DNA of 64,000 bases from Burkholderia arboris (GCF_902499125.1 NZ_CABVPX010000012.1:1-64000), one strand, 5' to 3'; shown: positions 20,249 through 30,086, counted from the first letter of the stretch. The notes: generated by a model not told the origin, from the letters alone. Program-made: numbers and translations.

Positions 20249-21799
20249 TCAGCCCTCGACGACGTCGAGATAATCCTCCGGCCGCGTGCGATCTTCCGCA
20301 TGCGCCATGCCCATCACGCGCACCAGCACGCTCACCACCACCGACACCACCAGGTTCACGATCAGCGACCACACGGCGGCGTAGCCAGGAATCGCGAGGC
20401 CGAACAGGTGGATCGTGAAGATCGACCCGGCCAGCTTCAGCGAGATCGCCATCCACGTACCGCACACGATGCCGGCCGCCCAGCCGGCCAGCAAGCCGCG
20501 ATGGTCGAGCACGCGCGTGTACAGGCCGAGCACGATCGCGGGCAGCGTCTGGATGATCCAGATCCCGCCGAGCAACTGCAGCTGGATCGCGTAGGTCAGC
20601 GGCAGCCCGAGGATGAACGCGACCGCGCCGACCTTCACGATCAGCGATACGAGCTTCGCGACGTGCGTCTCCTGCTCGTGCGACATGTTGCGGTTCACGA
20701 ACTCGCGGTGGATGTTGCGCGTGTACAGGTTTGCGGCCGCGATCGACATGATGGCCGCGGGCACCAGCGCGCCGATGCCGATCGCTGCGAACGCCACGCC
20801 GACGAACCACGACGGGAAGTACTCGAGGAACAGCGCGGGCACCGCGAAGTTCGGGCCGAACGCCTTGAAGTACGGCGCGTACTGCGGCATGTCCTTCACG
20901 CCCGACGCGAGCGCCATGTAGCCGAGCAGCGCGAGCAGGCCGAGCACGAACGAGTACGCGGGCAGCATCGCCATGTTGCGGCGGATCGAGTTGCCCGACG
21001 ACGACGACAGGATCGCCGTGACCGAGTGCGGATACAGGAACAGCGCGAGCGCCGAGCCGATCGCAAGCGTCGCGTAGGCGCTGTAGCCGTTCAGGCTCAT
21101 CGCATCGGGCGCCTTCAGCAACAGCTTCGCGGGCGGCACGCTCGCGAAGATATGCCCGAAGCCGCCGAGCTTCGCGGGGATCACGATGACGGCCGCGGCG
21201 ATCGTGATGTAGATCAGGATGTCCTTCACGATCGCGATCATGGCCGGTGCGCGCAGCCCCGACGTGTATGTGTACGCGGCGAGGATCGCGAATGCGATGA
21301 TCAGCGGCAGGTCGCCGACGAAGCCGGTCGTGTCGAAGCCGAGCGCGCCGATCACCACTTCGATGCCGACGAGCTGCAGTGCGATGTACGGCATCGTCGC
21401 GACAATACCCGTCACCGCAATCGCGAGCGCCAGCATCCGGCTGCCGTAGCGTGCGTTGACGAAGTCGGCGGCCGTCACATAGCCGTGCCGCTTGGCGATG
21501 CTCCACAACTTCGGGAACACGACGAACGCGAACGGATAGATCAGGATCGTATAAGGCAGCGCGAAGAAGCCCATCGCACCGGCGCCGAACACGAGCGCGG
21601 GCACCGCGACGAACGTGTAGGCGGTGTAAAGGTCGCCGCCGAGCAGGAACCACGTGACGATCGTGCCGAAGCGGCGTCCGCCGAGGCCCCATTCGTCGAG
21701 ATGGGCGAGATCGCCGCGCCGCCAGTTCGCGGCCAGGAAACCGATGATCGTGACGCCGATGAACAGCAGGACGAAGACGAAGGTTGCGCCGAGATTCAT
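20249..21799 (-). CDS. mctP: sodium:solute symporter, MctP-like monocarboxylate transporter
   Basis: A 516-aa inner-membrane protein with about 13 hydrophobic segments. Features of the SSS family are WGLGGRRFGTIVTWFLLGGD at the N-terminus, GYVTAADFVNARYGSR, LYPHSVTAILSSSSGNSIRR and IGALVPAAIMSIAAANLYTRN. Relatives such as Rhizobium MctP import lactate, pyruvate and alanine. The substrate is by family only. ATG 21799 follows GGGAGG and overlaps the stop of the preceding DUF3311 gene by four bases, so the pair is coupled. Confidence 0.88.
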   Translation of the reverse strand: MNLGATFVFVLLFIGVTIIGFLAANWRRGDLAHLDEWGLGGRRFGTIVTWFLLGGDLYTAYTFVAVPALVFGAGAMGFFALPYTILIYPFAFVVFPKLWSIAKRHGYVTAADFVNARYGSRMLALAIAVTGIVATMPYIALQLVGIEVVIGALGFDTTGFVGDLPLIIAFAILAAYTYTSGLRAPAMIAIVKDILIYITIAAAVIVIPAKLGGFGHIFASVPPAKLLLKAPDAMSLNGYSAYATLAIGSALALFLYPHSVTAILSSSSGNSIRRNMAMLPAYSFVLGLLALLGYMALASGVKDMPQYAPYFKAFGPNFAVPALFLEYFPSWFVGVAFAAIGIGALVPAAIMSIAAANLYTRNIHREFVNRNMSHEQETHVAKLVSLIVKVGAVAFILGLPLTYAIQLQLLGGIWIIQTLPAIVLGLYTRVLDHRGLLAGWAAGIVCGTWMAISLKLAGSIFTIHLFGLAIPGYAAVWSLIVNLVVSVVVSVLVRVMGMAHAEDRTRPEDYLDVVEG

Positions 21800-22038
21800 T
21801 GCCCACCTCCCTGCGGGCCGCTCGCCTTCCACGCGTTCTTGGTCTTGAAGTACACGAACGCGGTGATCACAGCGCTGATGAAGACCCACAGCAGCTGGTA
21901 CCAGTAGAAAAACGGAAAATCGAACAACTGCGGTTCGATCTTGCTGTACGACGGTACCCAGACCATCGCGATCAGCGGCAGTACCAGCAGCCAGAGCCAG
22001 CGCTTGGCGGCTCGGTTGGCGTCGGCATCGTGAGCCAT
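21796..22038 (-). CDS. DUF3311 small membrane protein, symporter partner
   Basis: An 80-aa protein with two hydrophobic helices (WLWLLVLPLIAMVWVPSY and YQLLWVFISAVITAFVYF). DUF3311 proteins are regularly encoded just ahead of SSS-family symporters and are thought to be accessory subunits. ATG 22038 follows AGGAGA. The stop overlaps the mctP start (ATGA). Confidence 0.87.
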   Translation of the reverse strand: MAHDADANRAAKRWLWLLVLPLIAMVWVPSYSKIEPQLFDFPFFYWYQLLWVFISAVITAFVYFKTKNAWKASGPQGGGQ

Positions 22039-22237
22039 GACGTCTCCTCTTCTTTCCCGGTTATCGATCTTGTTGAGCGGGTACGGCGCCGAGAGGAGCG
22101 GCGAAACGGGTAGGCTGCGGCTCCCCTGGCTTCGCGCCAGTATAGGAGCCGCGAGCACGCGGTCAAGCAGGGGCGAACCCGAGGTGATCCGCCCCTTGTC
22201 GCGTGGTTGCACCGGCCGGCTGCCGGTGCATGAAGCG

Positions 22238-23155
22238 TCAGATCGCGAACGCGGTGTCGCGTGCGCCGGTCGTTTCTTTCAAAGCTTTCACCCACTTGCG
22301 TGCGGGCAGCTTCAGCGTGTCCTCGATCAGCTTCGCGCGGGCGTCGAGCTGCGCGAACGGCACGTCGAGCGCCGGGCCCGAGAACGCGATCGCGATCCGG
22401 TTGCCGTCGTGCACTTCGGGCAGCGCGATCACGCGGTGATCGAATGCCGCGTTCAGGTGCTTCATGTTGCGCACGAAGCTCGGATGATCGCCGAACAGGT
22501 TGATCGTCGCGATGCCCGCATCGGCGAGGCAGCCGCGCACCGCGCGGTAGAACGCGACGCTGTCGAGCACGGGGCCGCGCGCGGTCGCGTCGTACAGGTC
22601 GATCTGGATCGCGCCCGTCGTGCCGCGGTTGGCCGGGTCGTTGACGAAGTCCCATGCGTCGGCTTCATGCACGGCGAGGCGCGCGTCGTCCGGCGGCAGC
22701 GCGAACATCGTGCGCGCCGCGACGATCACGGCCGGGTTCAGCTCGACGGCCTCGACCTTCGCGTTCGGCAGGAACCGATGCGAGAACTTGGTCAGCGCAC
22801 CGGTGCCGAGCCCGAGCTGGACGATCCGCTCGGGCGTTTCGAGGAACAGCAGCCACGCCATCATCTGCTGCGCGTATTCGAGCTCGATGTGCAGCGGCTT
22901 CGAGATCCGCATCGCGCCCTGCACCCATTCGGTGCCGAAGTGCAGGAAGCGCACGCCGCCCTCTTCGGAGAACGTAACGGGCGCGAAGCGCGGCTTGCGC
23001 GGCGCTTCGAGCACCGGCACGTCGTCGTGTTCGTCGATGTCCGGGCGGCGCTTGACGCGCGGCGGCTGGAGTTTTTCGGAGCCGTTGTACGGAGACGGCT
23101 TGCCTTGCTTGAACGCACGCGCCTCGGCGGACGCGCGCTTGATCAGTCGGGTCAT
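22238..23155 (-). CDS. spermidine-synthase-like methyltransferase-fold protein
   Basis: A 305-aa protein with the spermidine synthase/SAM-dependent methyltransferase fold. IVQLGLGTGALTKF is the nucleotide-binding loop, VEAVELNPAVIVAAR the acidic ribose-binding segment, and VHEADAWDFV and IQIDLYDATARGPVL line the active site. These replace the GGG-D motif of true SpeE, so polyamine synthesis is doubtful. The basic N-terminal 40 residues are probably disordered. ATG 23155 (MTRLIKRASAEAR) was chosen; upstream in-frame codons lack a ribosome site. Confidence 0.82.
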   Translation of the reverse strand: MTRLIKRASAEARAFKQGKPSPYNGSEKLQPPRVKRRPDIDEHDDVPVLEAPRKPRFAPVTFSEEGGVRFLHFGTEWVQGAMRISKPLHIELEYAQQMMAWLLFLETPERIVQLGLGTGALTKFSHRFLPNAKVEAVELNPAVIVAARTMFALPPDDARLAVHEADAWDFVNDPANRGTTGAIQIDLYDATARGPVLDSVAFYRAVRGCLADAGIATINLFGDHPSFVRNMKHLNAAFDHRVIALPEVHDGNRIAIAFSGPALDVPFAQLDARAKLIEDTLKLPARKWVKALKETTGARDTAFAI

Positions 23156-23297
23156 GATTGAATCTCGCTGGGTGATGCTGGTTTTAGCGGACGAGAGGAT
23201 AGCATTGGTGCAGGGCGGAAGCCGTGCCGCCGCCCGGTCGCGCATGACTTCGACTCCCGTTGGCGCTACGCTGCAATCGTTGATCGGAGGAGGACGC

Positions 23298-23552
23298 ATG
23301 ACCTCGAACGACAAGAAAATCTGGTTTCCGGCGAAACGCTATGGCTGGGGATGGGGGCTGCCGGTCGCGTGGCAGGGCTGGGTCGTGCTGCTGCTGTTCG
23401 TGATCGGGATCATCGCGAGCGCCTGGCTGGCGCCGCCTCGGCGATCACCGGTCGCCTACGGCGCTTGCATCGTGGCGCTGGTCGCGCTGTTGACCCTGGT
23501 GTGCTGGATCAAGGGCGAGAAGCCCGGGTGGAGATGGGGCAAGGGCAAGTGA
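23298..23552 (+). CDS. small two-helix membrane protein
   Basis: An 84-aa protein with a strong ribosome site (GGAGGAGG, 6 bases before ATG 23298). Trp/Gly/Lys-rich ends (KRYGWGWGLPVAWQGW and KPGWRWGKGK) flank two hydrophobic helices (VVLLLFVIGIIASAWLA and GACIVALVALLTLVCW). No family is recognised. The Trp-Gly pattern with positive ends suggests an inner-membrane protein with both ends in the cytosol. Confidence 0.75.
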   Translation: MTSNDKKIWFPAKRYGWGWGLPVAWQGWVVLLLFVIGIIASAWLAPPRRSPVAYGACIVALVALLTLVCWIKGEKPGWRWGKGK

Positions 23553-23597
23553 GCGCCGGGGGCGATGGCCCCCGCTGCCCTGGCATTCGTGCCGACA

Positions 23598-24074
23598 TCA
23601 GCCGCGAATCTGCCGCCACTGCACGAGCTTCTGCTCGAACGACAGCATCGCATTCGCCGGGCTCGACGAAGGCAGCACGAGCGTCTCGTACCCGGCCTCG
23701 CCGATCACGTCGGCGAACCGCCCCGCCGTCTTGCCGTTGAAGCACACGCGCTTCAGCAACGGCGCATGCGCACGCAGCGAGTCGAAATCATTCGGCTTCG
23801 CATGCCGGATCGCAGAATCGAGACTGCCCTGGCGATGGCACGCGGCGAGCACGTCCCAGATGCCGATGCCGTGCGCAAGCACGCGCTCGAGCCGCGCGTC
23901 GTACGGCAGTTCGTGAAGCGTCGCCTCGCCGAGCACCGCGCCCAACAACCGCCAGAACTGGTTGCGCGGATGCGCGTAATACTGCGCGGCATCGAGCGAC
24001 GCCTCGCCCGGAAAGCTGCCGAGGATCATCGTGTGCGTATCCGGCCCGACGACCGGCGGAAAACCCTGCAGCAT
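23598..24074 (-). CDS. DNA-deoxyinosine (hypoxanthine) glycosylase, UDG family 6
   Basis: A 158-aa enzyme of the uracil-DNA glycosylase superfamily, hypoxanthine-DNA glycosylase branch. It shows ILGSFPGEASLDAAQYYAHPRNQFWRLLG at the N-terminus, which holds the catalytic-loop region and Asn, and LVLPSSSPANA as the DNA-minor-groove loop near the end. It removes hypoxanthine from deaminated DNA. ATG 24074 ([10 protein letters not shown]) shares one base with the stop of ubiC (TGATG), so it is translated with ubiC. Confidence 0.87.
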   Translation of the reverse strand: MLQGFPPVVGPDTHTMILGSFPGEASLDAAQYYAHPRNQFWRLLGAVLGEATLHELPYDARLERVLAHGIGIWDVLAACHRQGSLDSAIRHAKPNDFDSLRAHAPLLKRVCFNGKTAGRFADVIGEAGYETLVLPSSSPANAMLSFEQKLVQWRQIRG

Positions 24075-24670
24075 CACGCGTCTCCGCGCGGGCCGACGGA
24101 TCGGGGCCCGTCGCCGTGCGCGGCCAGATGGCGCCACAGCGCCGGCAGCATGCACTCGGTGACCATCAAGGGCTTGCCATGACGCTGGAACACCGAACGC
24201 CGCGCGGCGAACGCATGCGGCGCACGCTCACCCCGCAGCGCATGGCTCGCGAGCGCATACAACGGATGTCCCGCAATCACGCGCCGGCTGACGAGCGACG
24301 AGCGCTCGACCTGCGGATCGCTGTACAGCAGCTCCGCGAGCGGCCGCGTGCGCAGCCGCCGCATCGCCTGCCACACACCCTTGCTGGCGGCGAGCGGCGC
24401 GATGCTGTGCGCGGCAACGTACGGCGTGCCGTCGACCGACAGGATCACCTCGCGCACCCACATCGGCGCGCGCGGCGAACTGGCGAGCGCGTCCGGCTCG
24501 TCGAACCACGGACAGTCGACGGCCTCGCGCGTCACGCGCACGTTCACGTGGCCGAGCCGCGCGAGATGCGCGGTCAGCGATCCGCCGCGCGTCAGCCAGT
24601 CGCGCTGGTCGAGCGAGCAGCCAGGCCGCGGCGTCTCGCGCCAGCCGGCCTGACCGCCGTCGAATCGCAT
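24074..24670 (-). CDS. ubiC: chorismate lyase (chorismate pyruvate-lyase)
   Basis: A 198-aa enzyme that converts chorismate to 4-hydroxybenzoate and pyruvate, the first step of ubiquinone synthesis. UbiC features are [17 protein letters not shown], then [22 protein letters not shown], and [27 protein letters not shown], with the conserved Arg and Glu positions. ATG 24670 was chosen; a GTG at 24682 overlaps the htpG stop (GTGA) and would add four residues. It lies directly behind htpG and is probably co-transcribed. Confidence 0.87.
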   Translation of the reverse strand: MRFDGGQAGWRETPRPGCSLDQRDWLTRGGSLTAHLARLGHVNVRVTREAVDCPWFDEPDALASSPRAPMWVREVILSVDGTPYVAAHSIAPLAASKGVWQAMRRLRTRPLAELLYSDPQVERSSLVSRRVIAGHPLYALASHALRGERAPHAFAARRSVFQRHGKPLMVTECMLPALWRHLAAHGDGPRSVGPRGDA

Positions 24671-24678
24671 GCGTGCGT

Positions 24679-26577
24679 TCACGCGGCGCGCGACAGCAGC
24701 AGCGCGTTGGTCCGCTTCACGAAGCTCGCCGGATCGTCGAGCATGCCGCCTTCGGCCAGCAGCGCCTGATCGAACAGCAGATGGCACCAGTCGCCGAAAT
24801 CGGCGCTGTCGGCATTCAGCTGCTTCACGAGCGCGTGATCGGGATTGATCTCGAGGATCGGCTGCATCGCCGGCGCGTTCTGGCCGGCCGCCTTCAGCAT
24901 CCGCTGCAGGTAGCCGCTCATGTCGTTGTCGTCCGCGACGAGACACGACGGCGAATCGGTCAGGCGGAACGTGACGCGCACTTCCTTCACCTTGTCGCCG
25001 AGCGCTTCCTTCATCTTCTCGACGACCGGCTTGATCGCTTCGCCCGCCTGCTCCTGCGCCTTCTTCTCCTCGTCGTTCAGCTCGCCGAGATCGAGATCGC
25101 CGCGCGCGACGCTCGCGAGCGGCTTGCCGTCGAATTCCTGCAGGAACGACAGCATCCATTCGTCGACGCGGTCGGTCAGCAGCAGCACCTCGACGCCCTT
25201 CTTGCGGAACACCTCGAGATGCGGGCTGTTCTTCGCGGCCTGCCATGCGTCGGCCGTCACGTAGTAGATCTTGCTCTGCTCGGGCTTCATGCGCGACACG
25301 TAGTCGGCAAGCGACACGTCCTGCGCGTCGGTATCGCCGTGCGTCGACGCGAAGCGCAACAGCTTCGCGATGCGCTCGCGGTTCGCGTGATCTTCACCGA
25401 GGCCTTCCTTCAGCACCTGGCCGAACGCGCTCCAGAACGTCTTGTACTTCTCCTTGCCGGCATCCTCTTCCGCGTTCGCGAGCTCTTCGAGCATCGACAG
25501 CGCGCGCTTGGTCACGCCTTCGCGGATCGCCTTCACGTCGCGGCTTTCCTGCAGGATCTCGCGCGACACGTTCAGCGGCAGGTCGGCCGAATCGACGACG
25601 CCCTTCACGAAACGCAGGTATTGCGGCAGCAGCTGCTCGGCGTCGTCCATGATGAACACGCGCTTCACGTACAGCTTCAGGCCGCCGCGATAGTCGCGGT
25701 TCCACATATCGAACGGCGCATGCGACGGCACGAACAGCAGCTGCGTGTACTCGCTGCGGCCCTCGACGCGGTTATGCGTCCACGTGAGCGGATCCTGGTG
25801 ATCGTGCGCGATGTGCTGGTAGAACTGCGTGTACTGCTCGTCGGTGACGTCGCTCTTCGAACGCGTCCACAGCGCGCTCGCCTGGTTGACGGTCTCGTCC
25901 TCGTCCTTCAGGACCATCTCGCCCTTTTCCTGATCCCATTCTTCCTTCTGCATCAGGATCGGCAGCGCGATGTGGTCGGAATACTTCTGGACGATCGACT
26001 GCAGGCGGTGCGACGACAGCAGCTCGTCCTCGCCTTCACGCAGGTGCAGCGTGATCGTCGTGCCGCGCTGCGCGCGCTCGATCGCGTCGATCGTGAAATC
26101 GCCCTCGCCCGCGCTTTCCCAGCGCACGGCTTCGTTCGCCGGCAGGCCCGCGCGACGCGTTTCGACGGTGATCTTGTCCGCGACGATGAAGCCCGAGTAG
26201 AAGCCGACGCCGAACTGGCCGATCAGCGCTGCATCCTTCTGCTGGTCGCCCGACAGCTTCGTGAAGAATTCCTTGGTGCCCGAACGCGCGATCGTGCCGA
26301 GGTTCGCGATCGCTTCGTCGCGGCTCATGCCGATGCCGTTGTCGTCGATCGTGATCGTGCGCGCGGCCTTGTCGTAGCCGATGCGGATGCGCAGGTTCGG
26401 ATCGTTCTCGTACAGCGCGTTGTCCGCGAGCCCTTCGAAACGCAGCTTGTCGGCCGCGTCGGACGCGTTCGACACCAGTTCGCGCAGGAAGATTTCCTTG
26501 TTGCTGTAGAGCGAATGGATCATCAGGTGGAGGAGTTGCTTGACCTCTGCCTGAAAGCTCATCGTTTCATGTGCCAT
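24679..26577 (-). CDS. htpG: chaperone HtpG (Hsp90 family)
   Basis: A 632-aa bacterial Hsp90. The N-terminal GHKL ATPase carries [39 protein letters not shown] and [17 protein letters not shown]. The middle domain includes [20 protein letters not shown]. The C-terminal dimerisation domain ends with [17 protein letters not shown]. It folds and remodels clients in the cytosol together with DnaK. Start 26577 ([12 protein letters not shown]) follows GAGGAA at a slightly long distance. A heat-shock sigma32 promoter lies 114-141 bases upstream. Confidence 0.97.
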   Translation of the reverse strand: MAHETMSFQAEVKQLLHLMIHSLYSNKEIFLRELVSNASDAADKLRFEGLADNALYENDPNLRIRIGYDKAARTITIDDNGIGMSRDEAIANLGTIARSGTKEFFTKLSGDQQKDAALIGQFGVGFYSGFIVADKITVETRRAGLPANEAVRWESAGEGDFTIDAIERAQRGTTITLHLREGEDELLSSHRLQSIVQKYSDHIALPILMQKEEWDQEKGEMVLKDEDETVNQASALWTRSKSDVTDEQYTQFYQHIAHDHQDPLTWTHNRVEGRSEYTQLLFVPSHAPFDMWNRDYRGGLKLYVKRVFIMDDAEQLLPQYLRFVKGVVDSADLPLNVSREILQESRDVKAIREGVTKRALSMLEELANAEEDAGKEKYKTFWSAFGQVLKEGLGEDHANRERIAKLLRFASTHGDTDAQDVSLADYVSRMKPEQSKIYYVTADAWQAAKNSPHLEVFRKKGVEVLLLTDRVDEWMLSFLQEFDGKPLASVARGDLDLGELNDEEKKAQEQAGEAIKPVVEKMKEALGDKVKEVRVTFRLTDSPSCLVADDNDMSGYLQRMLKAAGQNAPAMQPILEINPDHALVKQLNADSADFGDWCHLLFDQALLAEGGMLDDPASFVKRTNALLLSRAA

Positions 26578-26690
26578 GGATACGGTTTCCTCTTACGTGA
26601 ACGGGAATGGTGTGGCGCAGGCGCCCGGCGCGCGATGCCGGCGGCGGTCCCGTCGGGGACGACCGCCTGACGCCAGCGGTTTGCGCGCGT

Positions 26691-26718
26691 ATCTGGGGAC
26701 GGCGCGCGGGATTTCAAG
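26691..26718 (-). promoter_or_regulatory. RpoH (sigma32) heat-shock promoter of htpG
   Basis: Read on the minus strand, CTTGAAA (26718-26712), a 13-base spacer and CCCCAGAT (26698-26691) match the sigma32 consensus CTTGAAA-N11..16-CCCCATNT with one change. Its position ahead of htpG, a known heat-shock gene, supports the call. Confidence 0.87.
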
Positions 26719-26738
26719 ACGCGGCGTGCGGCGCCGCG

Positions 26739-28199
26739 TCACGACGCGCGCCGCACCGCCGAGTCGATATAGCCTGCCAGCAGCCCCGGCAGCGCCGGAT
26801 CGCCGCAGTTCGCAACATTGAAGCGCATCCACGTCGACGGCGATTGCTGCGGCGAGAACAGGCTGCCGGGCGTCAGCAGGAAGCCGGCCTCGTGCGCGAC
26901 CGCCGCGAGCGCGTCCGAATCGACGCCCGTGTCGGCCCACAGGAACATCCCGGCCGCCGGCATCGTGAACAGCCCGAGCCCGGTGCGCTCGAGCATCCGC
27001 GCGGTCTTGTCGCGCACGCCGTCAAGCCGCGCGCGCAGCCGCTCGACGTGACGCCGGTAATGCCCTTCGGTCAGGATCTTGTACAGCACGCGCTCGTTGA
27101 GTTCGGGCGTCGTCATCCCGACCAGCATCTTCTGGTCGGTGACGGCCTTCGCGATCTCCGGCGCGCACGCGACATAGCCGACCCGCAGGTTCGCCGCGAG
27201 CGTCTTCGAATAGCTGCCGAGATAAATCACGCGCTTCAGCTGGTCGAGGCTCGCGAGGCGCGTCGCCGGATAGCTCGGCGGGCACAGGTCGCCGTACACG
27301 TCGTCCTCGACGACGAGGAAGTCGTACGCTTCCGCGAGCTTCAGGATCCGGAACGCCTGCGCGGCCGACAGCGACGTGCCGGTCGGGTTCTGCAGCACCG
27401 AGTTGATCACGAGCATCTTCGGCCGCCACATCTGCACCAGCGTTTCGAGCGCGTCGAGATCGGGGCCGTCCGGCGTGTACGGCATCCCGACGAGCTGCGC
27501 GCCCTGCGCCGCGAAGCGGCCGAACATCTGGAACCAGGCGGGATCGCCGACGATCACCGCGTCGCCGGGCCGCATGTAGATCCGCGAAATCAGGTCGATC
27601 GCCTGCGTAATCCCCGATACGAGCACGATCTGTTCGGGCTTCGCGCCGATCTCGACTTCGGCGAGGCGCGTCTGCAGTTGCTGGCGCAGCGGCAGGAAGC
27701 CCTGCGCGGTGCCGAAGCCGAGCATCTGCGCGCCCGACTGGCGCCCGAGCGCGCGCAGCGCGCCGGTGATCAGCTCGCCGTCGAGCCAGCGGCCCGGCAG
27801 GTAGCCGAGGCCGGGGCCCTTCTCCGGGCTGACGGTGTGCAGCATGTTGCGCAGCAGCCAGACGACGTCGATCGTGTTGTGCACGGGCGCGGCCTCGGCC
27901 ACGCGTGCGACGCTGTCGGCCGGCTGCGGGCCGGCGGCCGTGCGCTCGCGCACGTAGAAGCCCGAGCCGCGCCGCGAGTCGAGGTAACCCTGCGCGACGA
28001 GGCGCTCGTATGCCTCGACGACGGTGAAGCGCGACACGCTCTTGTCGAGCGCGAGCTTGCGGATCGACGGCATCCGCATGCCGGGACGGAACACGCGTTC
28101 GTCGATGCGCCGCCGCGCCCACTGGACCAGCTGGTCGACGAGCGTGAGCGTGGCCGTGTCGTGCGGCACGGGAATCTGGGCGAGTGGGGCGGTGGACAT
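26739..28199 (-). CDS. MocR-type regulator (GntR helix-turn-helix fused to aminotransferase fold)
   Basis: A 486-aa fusion. The winged helix-turn-helix (residues 15-80) carries RMPSIRKLALDKSVSRFTVVEAYERL and LDSRRGSGFYV. The rest is a fold-type I aminotransferase domain with LVSGITQAIDLISRIY, QNPTGTSLSAAQAFRIL and the PLP-lysine region YLGSYSKTLAANLRVGY. MocR proteins use PLP-amino acid adducts as signals rather than as catalytic intermediates. ATG 28199 follows GGAG; a TTG 15 bases upstream is less likely. It diverges from the VOC-EamA genes, its probable targets. Confidence 0.92.
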   Translation of the reverse strand: MSTAPLAQIPVPHDTATLTLVDQLVQWARRRIDERVFRPGMRMPSIRKLALDKSVSRFTVVEAYERLVAQGYLDSRRGSGFYVRERTAAGPQPADSVARVAEAAPVHNTIDVVWLLRNMLHTVSPEKGPGLGYLPGRWLDGELITGALRALGRQSGAQMLGFGTAQGFLPLRQQLQTRLAEVEIGAKPEQIVLVSGITQAIDLISRIYMRPGDAVIVGDPAWFQMFGRFAAQGAQLVGMPYTPDGPDLDALETLVQMWRPKMLVINSVLQNPTGTSLSAAQAFRILKLAEAYDFLVVEDDVYGDLCPPSYPATRLASLDQLKRVIYLGSYSKTLAANLRVGYVACAPEIAKAVTDQKMLVGMTTPELNERVLYKILTEGHYRRHVERLRARLDGVRDKTARMLERTGLGLFTMPAAGMFLWADTGVDSDALAAVAHEAGFLLTPGSLFSPQQSPSTWMRFNVANCGDPALPGLLAGYIDSAVRRAS

Positions 28200-28212
28200 G
28201 AGCGGCAGCTCC

Positions 28213-28275
28213 AACTGTACCGAAGGCTATCGCGCCGATTGTACCGTTACTGTGCCGGTAGCGACGATTACAGTT
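28213..28275. promoter_or_regulatory. candidate MocR operator region
   Basis: Inverted copies AACTGTA (28213-28219) and TACAGTT (28269-28275) enclose near-direct repeats TTGTACCG and CTGTGCCG. The block lies immediately upstream of the mocR start and in front of the divergent VOC gene, where MocR regulators usually bind. Binding is inferred. Confidence 0.45.
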
Positions 28276-28429
28276 GACCGGAATGGCGATCGTGCGGCCG
28301 CCGTTCCGGCCCCGCCGCACCTGGCGCTGCGCCCGCCGGCCCGCTTCGCGGCCGGTGCGCCGGCCGGTCCGGCCCCCGCCCGGCACCTCGTCCGCCTACC
28401 ATGACACTTTCGCTTCCCGACCGACGCTC

Positions 28430-29122
28430 ATGCCAGCCCGCTCCCTGACACTCGACCATCTCGTGATCGCCGCGCGCACGCTCGACGAAGGCGTGCGCCA
28501 TGTCGCCGACGCGCTCGGCATCGAACCGGCCGGCGGCGGCCGCCACCCGCTGATGCGGACCCACAATGCGCTGTTCGGCGCGTGGGGCGGGCTTTACCTC
28601 GAAGTGATCGCGATCGACCCCGACGCACCGGCGCCGGATGACGGCGCAAAGCCGCCGCGCGCGCGGATGTTCGGTCTCGACGATCCGGCGATGCACGCAC
28701 GGCTTGCGCAGGGGCCGTTTCTCGCGCACTGGGTCGTTCGCGTCGACCGGCCGCGCCAGCTCGCGCTGTGGCAGAGCCAGTACCCGGACCGCATCGCCCC
28801 CGTGGTCGCCATGCAGCGCGGCGACCTGAACTGGGGCCTCACGGTGCCGGACGACGGCAGCTTCCCCGCGTGGCAGGGCTCGGGCGACGGCGTTGCGCCG
28901 TCGCTGATCCAGTGGGCCAGCGTGCGCCACCCGGCCGAATCGCTGCCGGGCGACGGTATCGCGCTGAAGGCGCTCAAGGGCACCCACCCGCACGCGGACA
29001 CGATCCGCGAGCAGCTCGACTGGCTCGGCGCCGCCCACCTGCTCGACCTCGAATCCACCGACGGCCCGCCGGCGCTCGTCGCCGAATTCGATACGCCGCA
29101 GGGTGCGCGCACGCTGCGCTGA
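28430..29122 (+). CDS. VOC family protein, glyoxalase-like domain
   Basis: A 230-aa protein of the glyoxalase-like domain family (PF13468). It starts LTLDHLVIAARTLDEGVRHV, with LYLEVIAIDPDAP and LAHWVVRVDRPRQLALW further on and the C-terminal DGPPALVAEFDTPQG. The conserved His and Glu at strand ends could bind a metal. No substrate can be named. It is the first gene after the divergent mocR and is followed 55 bases later by an EamA exporter, so a regulated efflux or detoxification pair is plausible. Confidence 0.8.
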   Translation: MPARSLTLDHLVIAARTLDEGVRHVADALGIEPAGGGRHPLMRTHNALFGAWGGLYLEVIAIDPDAPAPDDGAKPPRARMFGLDDPAMHARLAQGPFLAHWVVRVDRPRQLALWQSQYPDRIAPVVAMQRGDLNWGLTVPDDGSFPAWQGSGDGVAPSLIQWASVRHPAESLPGDGIALKALKGTHPHADTIREQLDWLGAAHLLDLESTDGPPALVAEFDTPQGARTLR

Positions 29123-29177
29123 CCGCCCTGCCGCTTGCCCGATTACAACGACCCTGCAATACGGAGACACCTGCAAC

Positions 29178-30086
29178 ATGAATTCGCGCGAAACCCGGGG
29201 CATGCTGCTCGGCCTGATCGGCGTGATGATCTTCAGCCTGACGCTGCCGATGACGCGAATCGTCGTGTCCGAACTCAACCCGCTGCTCAACGGGCTCGGC
29301 CGCGCGCTCGCCGCCGCCGTGCCGGCCGGCCTGCTGCTGTGGTGGCGCCGCGAGGCGCTGCCGACCCGCGCGCAGCTGAAAAGCCTCGCGATCACGTCGG
29401 CCGGCGTGATCATCGCGTATCCGGTGTTCTCCGCGTGGGCGATGAAATCGGTACCGGCGTCGCACGGCGCGGTCGTCAACGGGCTGCAACCCTTGTTCGT
29501 CGCGCTGTACGCGGCGTGGCTGTCGCACGAGCGGCCGTCGAAGGCGTTCTGGGCCAGCGCGGTCGCAGGCAGCGCGCTCGTGATCGCGTTCGCGCTGCGC
29601 GACGGCGGCGGCACCGTGCAGGCCGGCGACGCGCTGATGCTCGTCGCGGTCGGCATCGGCGCGCTCGGCTATGCGGAAGGCGCGCGCCTCGCACGCCAGA
29701 TCGGCGGCTGGCAGGTGATCTGCTGGGCGCTCGTCGTGTCGGCGCCGTTCCTCGTGCTGCCGGTCGGCTGGCTCGCGTGGATGCAGCATGCCGCGCATCC
29801 GGGCCCGCTCGCGCTGCGCACGTGGCTCGCGTTCGGCTACGTGACCCTGTTTTCGCAATTCATCGGCTTTTTCGCGTGGTACGCGGGGCTCGCAATGGGC
29901 GGCATCGCGCGCGTCGGCCAGGTTCAACTGCTGCAGATTTTCTTCACGATCGCCTTTTCCGCGCTGCTGTTCGGCGAAACGGTCACGTCGTCGACGTGGC
30001 TGTTCGCGGCTGCCGTGATCGCCACCGTCGTGCTCGGGCGCCGCTCGGCGGTCGCCACGGCCGCGCGCCCCGCTCGCGCCGGTTGA
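29178..30086 (+). CDS. EamA family (DMT) transporter
   Basis: A 302-aa inner-membrane protein with ten hydrophobic segments in two EamA repeats. The first starts LLGLIGVMIFSLTLPMTRIV; the second has FGYVTLFSQFIGFFAWYAGL and VGQVQLLQIFFTIAFSALLFGE. It is likely an exporter of amino acids or related metabolites. ATG 29178 follows ACGGAGA. It follows the VOC gene and precedes the aminotransferase-RidA-PhzF group on the same strand. Confidence 0.88.
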   Translation: MNSRETRGMLLGLIGVMIFSLTLPMTRIVVSELNPLLNGLGRALAAAVPAGLLLWWRREALPTRAQLKSLAITSAGVIIAYPVFSAWAMKSVPASHGAVVNGLQPLFVALYAAWLSHERPSKAFWASAVAGSALVIAFALRDGGGTVQAGDALMLVAVGIGALGYAEGARLARQIGGWQVICWALVVSAPFLVLPVGWLAWMQHAAHPGPLALRTWLAFGYVTLFSQFIGFFAWYAGLAMGGIARVGQVQLLQIFFTIAFSALLFGETVTSSTWLFAAAVIATVVLGRRSAVATAARPARAG

